From a virus: a stretch of DNA of 64,000 nucleotides. Of this stretch, positions 17,796-25,129 are shown piece after piece. The stretch covers positions 1 to 64,000 of IMG/VR virus record IMGVR_UViG_3300042396_000450. One strand, 5' to 3'. Each line of letters opens with the position of its first letter. The stretch's first letter is position 1. A model generated the notes under the pieces. It was not told where the DNA came from. It did not search any database and worked only from the letters and a program-made list of their open reading frames with translations. The position numbers and the translations under genes were made by a program.

Positions 17796-18650
17796 ATGCC
17801 TTATTTCAATCAATCTCAAACGTTTCTAGTTGATCCTGCCATTCTCGCATTCAGTGATGGTAATCATCCTAATGTGTCGGCAACTGTGCAGAATACTTAC
17901 ATTAGTCTTAATACTGAAGCTCGCAAACAAGTTCCTGCTGGACTATTTGTTGCTCAAGTAGGTAACGTACTGCGCTTCCTACCTCGTACTAAGTTAACTG
18001 CTGTAACTGCTACTGGTGCTGCAACTGTAACTGCATCTCCAACTAATATCTTTGTTGCTGGTGATGTATTAACTGTAGTTGAACCATATTCTACGCTAAC
18101 TATCACTACTGTAACTGCTGCTCAAACTGTAACTGTTACTGTAGAAGGTTTAACTGCAACTGCAACTGCAACAACTAACAATACTACAACTACTGCTAGT
18201 GAAGTTGCTACTGCTATTAATGCTACTGCTGGATTATCTGATTTAGTTCGTGCAGCATCTATTACTAACAAGGTATTTATCTTTGCAGTTGATGGACTTA
18301 CTAACCGCGCCATTACAACTGCTGGTACTGTAACTAGTGCTGCATTATCTAGTGCAACTCTAGTTCCTAATGCAACTGCTGTTGGTACTATTGCATTTAT
18401 TGATTACACAACTGGTGTTATTACATTAACTGGTAACGCAAGTGTAGCTCTACCTATTGGTACTAATATCGGTGTTAGAGTTAATGCAATTGTAGGACTT
18501 CATGTTCATGCAGTTGATTATACTGTTGCAACAGCTAAGGATCTAGCTCTCTATACTATTGCTAATGGTGTTCGTATCCAGTATCTACCATACTTCGATG
18601 GTGATATTGCTAGACGATTCCCTAGCATCAATTTCGCTTACAAATTCTAA
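17796..18650 (+). CDS. Putative head decoration protein, 284 aa
   Basis: A Thr/Ala/Val-rich beta protein immediately upstream of the capsid gene. Segments such as TGVITLTGNASVALPIGTNI are typical of decoration/stabilisation proteins that cap capsomers. Residues ~65-190 form a low-complexity T/A/V insertion that looks like an immunoglobulin-like or extended beta domain. The C-terminus (VDYTVATAKDLALYTIANGV) suits a surface beta fold. Assigned by order and composition. Confidence 0.62.
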   Translation: MPYFNQSQTFLVDPAILAFSDGNHPNVSATVQNTYISLNTEARKQVPAGLFVAQVGNVLRFLPRTKLTAVTATGAATVTASPTNIFVAGDVLTVVEPYSTLTITTVTAAQTVTVTVEGLTATATATTNNTTTTASEVATAINATAGLSDLVRAASITNKVFIFAVDGLTNRAITTAGTVTSAALSSATLVPNATAVGTIAFIDYTTGVITLTGNASVALPIGTNIGVRVNAIVGLHVHAVDYTVATAKDLALYTIANGVRIQYLPYFDGDIARRFPSINFAYKF

Positions 18651-18720
18651 CTAACCGGGCGTTAATGACGTATGTTAATGATGTATGTTATCGCGCCCAC
18701 TATCCTACTTTTTTCTTACT
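18651..18720 (+). promoter_or_regulatory. Capsid-gene leader with 13-base tandem repeat and motif copy
   Basis: GTTAATGACGTAT (18661-18673) is repeated with one change at 18674-18686, followed by GTTA. The repeats are flanked by GGGCG (18657-18661) and CGCCC (18694-18698), which could pair. The dispersed motif TTTTTTCTTAC (18709-18719) ends one base before the capsid ATG. This is the only place where an exact motif copy abuts a start codon. Confidence 0.5.
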
Positions 18721-19857
18721 ATGGGTTCAGTTTCTAATTTTCTTACCGATAAGTTGCAAGCTAAAGTTGCCGAAACTCTAGTAGACGATACTATTGCTCG
18801 TCTGCGTCAGAGAACTAAACTTATTGATCAATTCATGCCTATTAAGACGTATGAGGACGATGAGTTCCTAGCATACGTAAGTGAACGTCTCACACCAGTT
18901 GCGAACTTTATTGCTGCTGGTGCTGAACCTCCAGTTATCTCTCATGGTGGTTTCCGTCGAGTAATCGGTGAACTAGCTAAGTTAGGTAATAGCTATTCAT
19001 TCGATGAAGTAACTCAGAAACAGATGCGTAAGGCAATGGAAGAAGCTGCCTATAAACGCGCTAGTGTTATGACCATGAAGTTAACTGATAACTCCGTCAT
19101 TAAGGGTACTAACGATATGCTCGTTAAGTATCTCTATGGTCACATTGAGGGGATCGTCCAATCTCATGCTGATAGACTTACTAGCATGGCTTGGCAAGTT
19201 GTTCAGACTGGTCAATTGAGTGTATCTGATGCAATTACTAAGGTTGCATGGACAATTGATTTCCGTCGTCCTGGTGCTAGTTATAACCACTTCCCTGATG
19301 CTCTTGTTGCTACTGGTAACACTGCATCTCCTAAGTTGAACAAGTGGACTGACTACGCTAATGCTGATGGTATCGCTAACTTAGAAGATGCTGTAACTAC
19401 TTATGTCAATACTAATGGTTACAAGCCTGATCTCATCGTAATGAGTAATACTGCATTGCGTGATCTTCAGAAACAAGCATCTACTATTGCTCGTGCTAGA
19501 CAATCAGTTGGATTTGCACAAGTAGGTTCTGTTAGCTTCCCAATGTTACAAGAGGTAATGGCTTCTAATAACCTACCTCCTATTAAGGATTATGATGAGT
19601 TCTATCAAGTAGATAATACCTACTCTGGTAATACTAATACTATTGATAGCTACATCAGTAATGCTCGATTCCTTAATGAGAATTGCTTCGTATTCCTCAA
19701 GGATGGAATGGGTGAGCAAGCTATTGGTACTCCTGAAGAACAGAAAGTTGTTAAAGATGGTGTATTAACAGGTACTGAATCTCCTGTAATGGTACGTGTT
19801 TATGAGAAGACAACTGTGCCTATCAACGATGTTTTGCAAGCGATTGAAACTTTTTGT
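18721..19857 (+). CDS. Major capsid protein, exon 1
   Basis: The sequence has the pattern of a Caudoviricetes major capsid protein: acidic helical N-terminus, FMPIKTYEDDEFLAYV, a core with FDEVTQKQMRKAMEEAAYKR, and a C-terminal domain with DLIVMSNTALRDLQKQ, found after the decoration gene. I prefer ATG 18721; ATG 18685 would translate through the motif and repeat. Reading on past 19857 gives five codons and a stop at 19873, inside a group I intron. Splicing 19857 to 20117 adds VLPVIYSPKNLYAQVVR, a typical hydrophobic capsid C-terminus, for a 396-residue protein. The exon end TTTTTGT pairs with GTAAAAA (19883-19889), closing with a U-G pair. Confidence 0.88.
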
Positions 19858-20116
19858 AGTCGCCTATTTAAGTAATTAAGTAGTAAAAATTCGGTGAATT
19901 GCTGGAAACTCCAGAAGTGGACAATCAGCAGCCAAGCTTAACCAGGAATGGTTTTGAAGGTTCAACGACTAGGTTTCGAGTCCAGACCGGACAGTAACAA
20001 ACCCACGAGTGCCGAACATCCCAAGTGGATGATGATATAGTCTGAACAGTAGATATAACACATGAAACTACTGATACGTAGGATAAAGAGCTTACGTGGT
20101 AACAAAATGATCAATG
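19858..20116 (+). ncRNA. Group I self-splicing intron in the capsid gene, no internal ORF
   Basis: Core elements are clear: AATCAGCAGCCAAGC (19923-19937, Q-like), GGTTCAACGACTAG (19959-19972, R-like) and GATATAGTCTGAACA (20034-20048, S-like). GACTA (19967-19971) pairs with TAGTC (20038-20042) as P7. The 5' site after 19857 is set by the P1 helix TTTTTGT/GTAAAAA with the conserved U-G pair. The 3' end at G20116 is chosen because it restores a capsid-like reading frame. Length about 259 bases, too small for an endonuclease; the nearby GIY-YIG gene is outside. The intron's presence is near certain; the 3' boundary could be off by a few bases. Confidence 0.9.
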
Positions 20117-20170
20117 GTTTTACCAGTAATTTATTCTCCCAAGAATCTGTATGCTCAAGTAGTTAGATAA
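20117..20170 (+). CDS. Major capsid protein, exon 2
   Basis: Seventeen codons, VLPVIYSPKNLYAQVVR, then TAA at 20168-20170. In-frame with exon 1 only after intron removal; upstream in the same frame a TGA at 20108-20110 blocks read-through. The 'LPVIY.PK..Y' pattern fits the last beta strand of HK97-fold capsid proteins. Its short length means the intron sits at the very 3' end of an essential gene, a common intron site. Confidence 0.75.
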   Translation, partial: VLPVIYSPKNLYAQVVR

Positions 20171-20206
20171 TAATTCCCTATTTCTAACTAGACCGAGTTT
20201 AAGTTG

Positions 20207-20215
20207 TGGTATAAT
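20207..20215 (+). promoter_or_regulatory. Extended -10 promoter for the homing endonuclease
   Basis: TGGTATAAT (20207-20215) is an extended -10 element, 26 bases before the ATG at 20242. No clear -35, as allowed for extended -10 promoters. It would let the endonuclease be expressed separately from the capsid transcript. Confidence 0.5.
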
Positions 20216-20241
20216 GATCTTATGACGTAAATGAGATTATT

Positions 20242-21543
20242 ATGCCACAATTTATTTATTTGGTGACAAACTCAATTAATGATAAAAAATATGTTGGACA
20301 AACAAATAGGACAATTGAAAAGCGTTGGTCAGAACATATTAGAGCCGGTAATTATGTTGGAACTAAAAGTTTATTATCAAAAGCAATTAAGAAATATGGT
20401 GTAGATAAATTTAAAATTGAAATTATTAAAACTTTAGAAACAACAGATCAGTCAGAAATTGATAAAACTGAAGTTTATTTTATTAAAGAATATAATGCTT
20501 TAACACCTAACGGTTATAACGTATTAAATGGTGGTAAAGGTTGTTTTCTAACACCTGAAGGTAAAGAGTATTTAAAAAGAACGATGACGAGTCGTTGGCA
20601 GAATAAAAGTTATCGAGCTTCTATGTTAGGTAGCACTTTAATTTCTGCTAGATTAAAAAACAATACCTCTGAAGCTAAATTAAAACGAGGTAATAGTTTA
20701 GTTAGAAATCGTCGTTACTTAATAACTACACCAGATGGAATTGAGTATTGTACTTACGGTGTAACTCACTTACAACAACTAGATTTAGATGTAAGTAGTT
20801 TAATTAAAGTTGCTCGTAATAAGATGACTAATCATAAAGGTTATAAAGTTAAATCACTTAATGATGATTATGTAACTGTAGATAAAACATATTTAGATTA
20901 CGTTAACAAATACGAATGTATTAGTTTAAATAAAGATAACTACAGTTTTTGTTCTTATGGTATTGATGCTATTAAAGAACAACTTAAATTAGATATATGT
21001 CAGAAGACAATATCACATCACATTAATAACGCTAATTTAATTAACGGTTATCAAGTTAGAGATATTAATGCAGAACCAATTATTAAACAATATCTACCAG
21101 ATGCTGAACGCTTCATATTGACAACACCTGAAGGTGTTAGTTTCTGTCGTTACGGTATGGAAGATTTAACTGAAGAAACTGGATTAAATGCTAAAGCGGT
21201 GTACCCATTAATGAATCCAAATAGTCCTCGTTATGGTCGCAAAATTAACGGTTGGAGTTGTGTTAGAGCTAATGAATCAGAGGAAACAAGAGATAAGTTA
21301 TTAGCTGATAAAGCTGCTAAGTTAGCTGAAGATAAGTTAATCAATGATGCTAAAAAGAGTTGGCAACAAGTAGTTAATAAACGTTACCTATTAACTAACT
21401 TAATAACTAATGAACAGTTATGTTGTTATGGATTAGTTCATCTCCGAGAATCACATGGTCTAGATGGTAGTTGTTTAATTAAAGTAATTAAGGGTAAAAT
21501 TAAACATCACAAAAACTGGACGTGCATTAAGATAGAAAACTGA
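20242..21543 (+). CDS. GIY-YIG homing endonuclease with four C-terminal DNA-binding repeats
   Basis: Residues 4-21 (IYLVTNSINDKKYVGQT) form the GIY-YIG core, followed by RWSEHIRAG and EVYFIKEYN, supplying the catalytic Arg and Glu. The C-terminal half holds four ~50-residue repeats, each with a pattern like 'RYLITTP.G...C.YG...L......' ending in 'HKGYKV' or 'HKNWTC' (starting ~residue 152, 215, 290 and 385), resembling NUMOD-type modules. It lies 71 bases downstream of capsid exon 2, with its own extended -10 and its own terminator. It most likely cuts intronless capsid alleles and mobilises the adjacent intron in trans. Confidence 0.88.
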   Translation: MPQFIYLVTNSINDKKYVGQTNRTIEKRWSEHIRAGNYVGTKSLLSKAIKKYGVDKFKIEIIKTLETTDQSEIDKTEVYFIKEYNALTPNGYNVLNGGKGCFLTPEGKEYLKRTMTSRWQNKSYRASMLGSTLISARLKNNTSEAKLKRGNSLVRNRRYLITTPDGIEYCTYGVTHLQQLDLDVSSLIKVARNKMTNHKGYKVKSLNDDYVTVDKTYLDYVNKYECISLNKDNYSFCSYGIDAIKEQLKLDICQKTISHHINNANLINGYQVRDINAEPIIKQYLPDAERFILTTPEGVSFCRYGMEDLTEETGLNAKAVYPLMNPNSPRYGRKINGWSCVRANESEETRDKLLADKAAKLAEDKLINDAKKSWQQVVNKRYLLTNLITNEQLCCYGLVHLRESHGLDGSCLIKVIKGKIKHHKNWTCIKIEN

Positions 21544-21571
21544 CATTAACAGCGAAGCAAATAACACTTAT

Positions 21572-21605
21572 AATGATGGTAGTAATAAACTATCGTCATT
21601 TTTAT
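21572..21605 (+). terminator. Terminator after the homing endonuclease
   Basis: AATGATGGTAGT (21572-21583) pairs with ACTATCGTCATT (21589-21600), 12 bp with two G-U pairs and a 5-base loop, followed by TTTTATT. It isolates the endonuclease from the next virion gene, whose ATG is 6 bases beyond the stem. Confidence 0.7.
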
Positions 21606-21606
21606 T

Positions 21607-22404
21607 ATGGGTAAGAAAAAAGATAATCGTAATCAACCTAACTATATTAAAGCTGGATTATATGGAACAGGTACGGCATTATTAGGACAACAAACTATTA
21701 GATCCGGCATTCCAAGAGCATTAGGTGTCAGACTTGAATCACATAGTACAAGTAGAAAAAATGCTAAATCTATATTGAAGAATGGTGGTTATCTAGATCC
21801 TAATTACGGTGGAACTGGTGCTAGTAAAGCAGTTAATGATACCGACTTCATAGATAAATCTAAAAACTATATTCACCTAACTGGAGCGCATAAAAATACT
21901 AAAGTTAACATGGGCGGAACTGTAAGTAATGTATTATACCGAAAAATACAACGGGGTATGTATCGTGGTATAACTGGTGAGACATTATCAGCAATAGATG
22001 ATCCTAAATTACTACCTAATATGTATGCGGGTATGACAGGATCGAAGGGTAGAAGTTTATATGTGGGCGGATCTGATAGATACTTCGACAAGAATTTCAT
22101 ACCAGATTCAGATGATGTAGCACTTAAATCCGCGAAGAAAGTTAAAGTATTCGGTAATAGATTTGCGGCAGTTCGGGACACATTAAAGAGATATGGTAAA
22201 GGTAATTATATTAAAGGTGCTGCTAGATTAATGGGAGCAAATAAGAGTCGTGTAGCAGCAGGATTAGGAATATTAGGTGCTGGTGCATTAGGAACTGCTT
22301 ATTTAGGTAAGAAAACAATGGAATCACTTGGTAATGTTAAATCATACAATCGCAAATCTAAATCGGGTAAAATAGTTAAAGTAAACTCATATAAACGTAA
22401 ATAA
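21607..22404 (+). CDS. ADP-ribosyltransferase-like virion protein, short paralog
   Basis: A 265-residue paralog of 9634-11349. Shared blocks: QTIRSGIPRALGVRLESHSTS (about residues 30-48, given in part: PRALGVRLESHSTS), AKSIL, YIHLTG (~88), SLYVGGSDRYF (~152), KVKVFGNR, GKGNYIKGAARLMGANKSR and a C-terminal Gly-rich helix. The first His sits in HSTS rather than HGTS. The end has a degenerate basic motif (SYNRKSKSGKIVKVNSYKRK). Lack of the long central insertion defines the conserved core. ART activity is a hypothesis from the H-x-T-S and following hydrophobic-strand pattern. Begins with a motif copy within codons 2-4. Confidence 0.7.
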   Translation: MGKKKDNRNQPNYIKAGLYGTGTALLGQQTIRSGIPRALGVRLESHSTSRKNAKSILKNGGYLDPNYGGTGASKAVNDTDFIDKSKNYIHLTGAHKNTKVNMGGTVSNVLYRKIQRGMYRGITGETLSAIDDPKLLPNMYAGMTGSKGRSLYVGGSDRYFDKNFIPDSDDVALKSAKKVKVFGNRFAAVRDTLKRYGKGNYIKGAARLMGANKSRVAAGLGILGAGALGTAYLGKKTMESLGNVKSYNRKSKSGKIVKVNSYKRK

Positions 22405-22408
22405 CAAT

Positions 22409-23113
22409 ATGCCGCGCAAATTAGGTGATAAAGATAAAAAGAAGAGAAAGTCTAGAAAGTTATTAGTTAATAGTGCATTACTAGGAATACCAACTGGATT
22501 AGGATTACTTGCTGGTAAAGGTGCATCTAATTACTGGAGTAATACTAAAGGTATTGAAAAATATGGAGCTAGAACATTAACTCCTAAACTACTACAAGAA
22601 TTTTATAACAACAAAGAGCTAACTAAAGAACATCGAAAAGACTTAGTAAAAAGAATAAAAAGTTTAAATAAACCACAATTACAAAAGTTAGATTCTGAAA
22701 TAAATTTATTAGCGGATCAAAAATTAGAAAGACCTAAGTTCTCTTTATATGAGACATATAATAATCCAGCTAAAAAACTTGAATATGAAAAACAACTTAA
22801 AGAATATAACAGATTAGATGAACAACGAGATTTCTATAGACAGATGAGAAGAAAAGTTAGAGATAGTAATAGAAAGGTGAAAGATAGTTATCAAAAAGCT
22901 AAAAATGATGCTATACGTTATTACAGAGATACATTACAGGATGAGGCTTTAAAATATGCTGATACAAAAAGAGATAGATTATATAATACTGCATACAGTA
23001 AAGTTAAACGGGTTAACTTAATTAAAGGTGGACTAATTGGCTTAGGAGTAGGTAGCGCATTACTTGGAGTTAATGAGTTAAGGAATCGTAATAAACGTAA
23101 TAGGCTCAAATAA
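22409..23113 (+). CDS. Leader-module coiled-coil protein, 234 aa
   Basis: MPRKLGDKDKKKRKSRKL is the basic half of the leader without the hydrophobic start; a Gly-rich helix follows (ALLGIPTGLGLLAG, ~25-38). The centre is a long charged coiled coil, and a second Gly-rich helix lies near the C-terminus (LIGLGVGSALLGV). Same layout as the next gene. Function unknown. Confidence 0.68.
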   Translation: MPRKLGDKDKKKRKSRKLLVNSALLGIPTGLGLLAGKGASNYWSNTKGIEKYGARTLTPKLLQEFYNNKELTKEHRKDLVKRIKSLNKPQLQKLDSEINLLADQKLERPKFSLYETYNNPAKKLEYEKQLKEYNRLDEQRDFYRQMRRKVRDSNRKVKDSYQKAKNDAIRYYRDTLQDEALKYADTKRDRLYNTAYSKVKRVNLIKGGLIGLGVGSALLGVNELRNRNKRNRLK

Positions 23114-23114
23114 C

Positions 23115-23681
23115 ATGGCACGTAAACTAGGTTCTAAAGACAAGAAGAAGCGTAAACTTAGATTAGTTAACATAGGTACAGTAGGTGGACTTGGTGCAAT
23201 TGTAGGAAGTGGAGTTAATATGATTGGACTTAAATCATTAACTGAACAACGAAAACGTGAGTTAGGTGTAAGTAATTTAGACATAAGGGATAAACGACGT
23301 AAACTAACTGAACTTATTGCTAATGATTATCGTAATGATGTTAAATCAGGTAAACGTATTGTAGATGAAGCTAAGAAAGTAGCGGTACTTACATATCAAG
23401 CTAAACGAGATACGGGAGCTAAGATAAACGATGATGAGTTACGTGAAGTTATGGAACGTCCGAATAAGTTAATTGAGCAGTTTACTAAACAAGCTAAAGA
23501 TAGAGGTAAATCGCAATCTAATGTTAGACGTACTATAACTAAACAACTTAAAAATGATGCTTATAACGCAAGTAATAAAATCATTAAATCACGTCTATTA
23601 GGAGGTGCTGCAATTGGAGCATTAGCAGCAGGTGGAAGTTATGCAGTTTATAAGAAGTTAACTAAACGTAAGAATAAATAA
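23115..23681 (+). CDS. Leader-module protein, 188 aa
   Basis: MARKLGSKDKKKRKLR opens the protein, followed by a Gly-rich helix (IGTVGGLGAIVGSGVNMIG), a charged helical core, and a C-terminal helix (LLGGAAIGALAAGGSYAVY). It begins one base after the previous stop, so the two are co-translated. Architecture is N-terminal basic, helix, coil, helix, as in its neighbours. Confidence 0.68.
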   Translation: MARKLGSKDKKKRKLRLVNIGTVGGLGAIVGSGVNMIGLKSLTEQRKRELGVSNLDIRDKRRKLTELIANDYRNDVKSGKRIVDEAKKVAVLTYQAKRDTGAKINDDELREVMERPNKLIEQFTKQAKDRGKSQSNVRRTITKQLKNDAYNASNKIIKSRLLGGAAIGALAAGGSYAVYKKLTKRKNK

Positions 23682-23683
23682 CT

Positions 23684-23815
23684 CTATTTAACTTGTTTAT
23701 ATAACTTCTGCAATACTTTATCTCTACTAACATTTTTAACTTTAGATTCTCTAGTTCTAATTCTCTTTTGTAATGACTTACTTAACCTATACCATTTAGA
23801 CTTAGGAATATACAT
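23684..23815 (-). CDS. Small basic protein, 43 aa
   Basis: On the minus strand an ATG (complement of 23813-23815) opens 43 codons, MYIPKSKWYRLSKSLQKRIR onward, ending KLYKQVK. It fills the gap between two plus-strand genes and converges on 23115-23681 with a 2-base gap. Strongly basic and helical; could bind nucleic acid. Coding status rests on fit to the gap and codon usage typical of this phage. Confidence 0.45.
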   Translation of the reverse strand: MYIPKSKWYRLSKSLQKRIRTRESKVKNVSRDKVLQKLYKQVK

Positions 23816-23841
23816 GATAGATAACTTAAACAACTTTAACT

Positions 23842-24195
23842 ATGATAACTCTAATCAATGATCTGGCTAACTTCGCACGAGGTAAAGGTGATAAGGATAA
23901 ACGTAAGAGACAAGTTAAACGTGCTGGTAGATGGTGGACTCCTAATCAAGTAACTGCTGCAACTAGACCTGGTAAAAAGAATGCTGTATTAGCAAGTAAG
24001 AAAATAAATGGAGTTGTTAAATATAAACTACTTAACTTTGGTGACAGTACAATGAGTGATTGGACTAAACACAAGGATAAGAAGAGACGTTCAAATTACT
24101 TATCTCGTAGTGGTGGTATTAGAAATAAGAGTGGTGAATTAACTAAAAACGATAAGTTCTCAGCTAATTACTGGAGTAGGAAAATTAATTGGTAA
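23842..24195 (+). CDS. Leader-module protein with 'HKD..R..Y' virus-type domain, 117 aa
   Basis: Leader: MITLINDLANFARGKGDKDK. The C-terminal part, FGDSTMSDWTKHKDKKRRSNYLSRSGG ... NYWSRKINW (shown in pieces), matches a small domain I know from large DNA viruses and phages in which a conserved FG..., (D/E)(Y/W)T.HKD..R...Y..R and a terminal 'W' motif recur (possibly DUF5754). Its role is unknown in all cases. Here it is attached to the phage's own leader, implying virion location. The next small ORF at 25058 resembles another such virus-type domain. Confidence 0.68.
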   Translation: MITLINDLANFARGKGDKDKRKRQVKRAGRWWTPNQVTAATRPGKKNAVLASKKINGVVKYKLLNFGDSTMSDWTKHKDKKRRSNYLSRSGGIRNKSGELTKNDKFSANYWSRKINW

Positions 24196-24200
24196 CTAAT

Positions 24201-25061
24201 ATGTTTCTAATATCAGATGTAACTACATTTAGTAAGAAAAAAGGTAAACGTAATAACTTATTACTTGGTGGCGCAATTCTCGGTACTGGTTTATTAGGAG
24301 TTGTAGGAGTTAAATCTTATCTTCGTAATGGTAAATTAGTTAGACAATATAATCGTAATCAGGTTGTTAAAAAGGTAACTGAACCTGTTGTTGAATCAAC
24401 TAATAAAAGTAGTTTAGTAAATAATTTAATACAGAAAAATTATCCAACTGCATCACCCGAATTAGTTAAGAATATGCAGAATAATCCCTGGTATTTAGTT
24501 GGAGGTGAATTAGGTAAAAAAGCTAAACAATATAATATTAATATTGATGAAGCTATTGGGGTTCATACTTATATGGGAGGTGGTTATAAAGAGATAAATA
24601 ATTATTTAAGAGATAAAGTTAAAAATCCTAACTTATATAATGATGAATTAGAACAGTTATCTAATAACGCTATAAGTGGTATAAATAAATTACAATCAAT
24701 AGATGTTAATAAGATACCTAAGTTAGATAGATATATTAAACTTAATCCTGAAACAATTGATAATTATCAAGTTGGTAAAGATTATGTAACTCCACAAATA
24801 ACAAGCACTACTGGATTACCGATTAATAAACAAGATATAAATGAAGCTGCTTTAGTCGCTAGTGATGCTAATGTAAAAATGGTATATAAACCTAAAGTTA
24901 ATAGTACCGCTAAAAATCTAGGTGATGTTCATTTAATAGAGAAAAATGAATATGTTTATTTACCTGGTACTAAATTTAAAGTTAGTAGTAAGAAAAAAGA
25001 GATAGTTAATATTGGTGGTAAACCTAGAGTTATTAACGTTATCTACATGGATGAACTATGA
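24201..25061 (+). CDS. Leader-module protein with R-S-E-type ADP-ribosyltransferase-like domain, 286 aa
   Basis: The ATG at 24201 gives MFLISDVTTFSKKKGKR, the leader; ~18-37 is a Gly-rich helix and ~37-50 KSYLRNGKLVRQY. The C-terminal 170 residues follow the order of toxin-type mono-ADP-ribosyltransferases: TYMGGGYKEINNYLR (~122-136, the substrate-side helix), Arg in DRYIKL (~178), a Ser-Thr-Thr block after a beta strand (ITSTTG, ~203), and EKNEYVYLPGTKFKV (~247-261), resembling the E-x-E/'LPpgt.f.V' closing strand. The exact glutamate spacing is not canonical. Best reading: a virion-delivered ART effector; activity is unproven. Confidence 0.72.
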   Translation: MFLISDVTTFSKKKGKRNNLLLGGAILGTGLLGVVGVKSYLRNGKLVRQYNRNQVVKKVTEPVVESTNKSSLVNNLIQKNYPTASPELVKNMQNNPWYLVGGELGKKAKQYNINIDEAIGVHTYMGGGYKEINNYLRDKVKNPNLYNDELEQLSNNAISGINKLQSIDVNKIPKLDRYIKLNPETIDNYQVGKDYVTPQITSTTGLPINKQDINEAALVASDANVKMVYKPKVNSTAKNLGDVHLIEKNEYVYLPGTKFKVSSKKKEIVNIGGKPRVINVIYMDEL

Positions 25062-25120
25062 ACAACAACTACACTAAACCAACTCTAAGAGAACGCATTA
25101 AATCGAGTTATGAGAAGTAG
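25058..25120 (+). CDS. Short peptide, 20 aa, possible remnant
   Basis: ATGA overlap with the ART-like gene starts MNNNYTKPTLRERIKSSYEK and stops. 'Y.KP.LRERIK' resembles the start of a longer viral domain that normally continues into a Gly/Trp/Ser-Ala-Arg-Lys segment, absent here. So it may be a truncated gene or a functional micro-peptide. Low confidence. Confidence 0.35.
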   Translation: MNNNYTKPTLRERIKSSYEK

Positions 25121-25129
25121 TGGTATTTA

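Noticed and set aside
18685-18720. Upstream ATG of the capsid gene
   Set aside because: It would translate the repeat and motif into a 12-residue non-conserved extension; ATG 18721 is a better start.
20117-20170. Alternative intron 3' end after G20109
   Set aside because: It gives a frame (INGFTSNLFS) ending in a Ser/Cys-rich tail unlike capsid proteins; G20116 gives a hydrophobic capsid-like strand.
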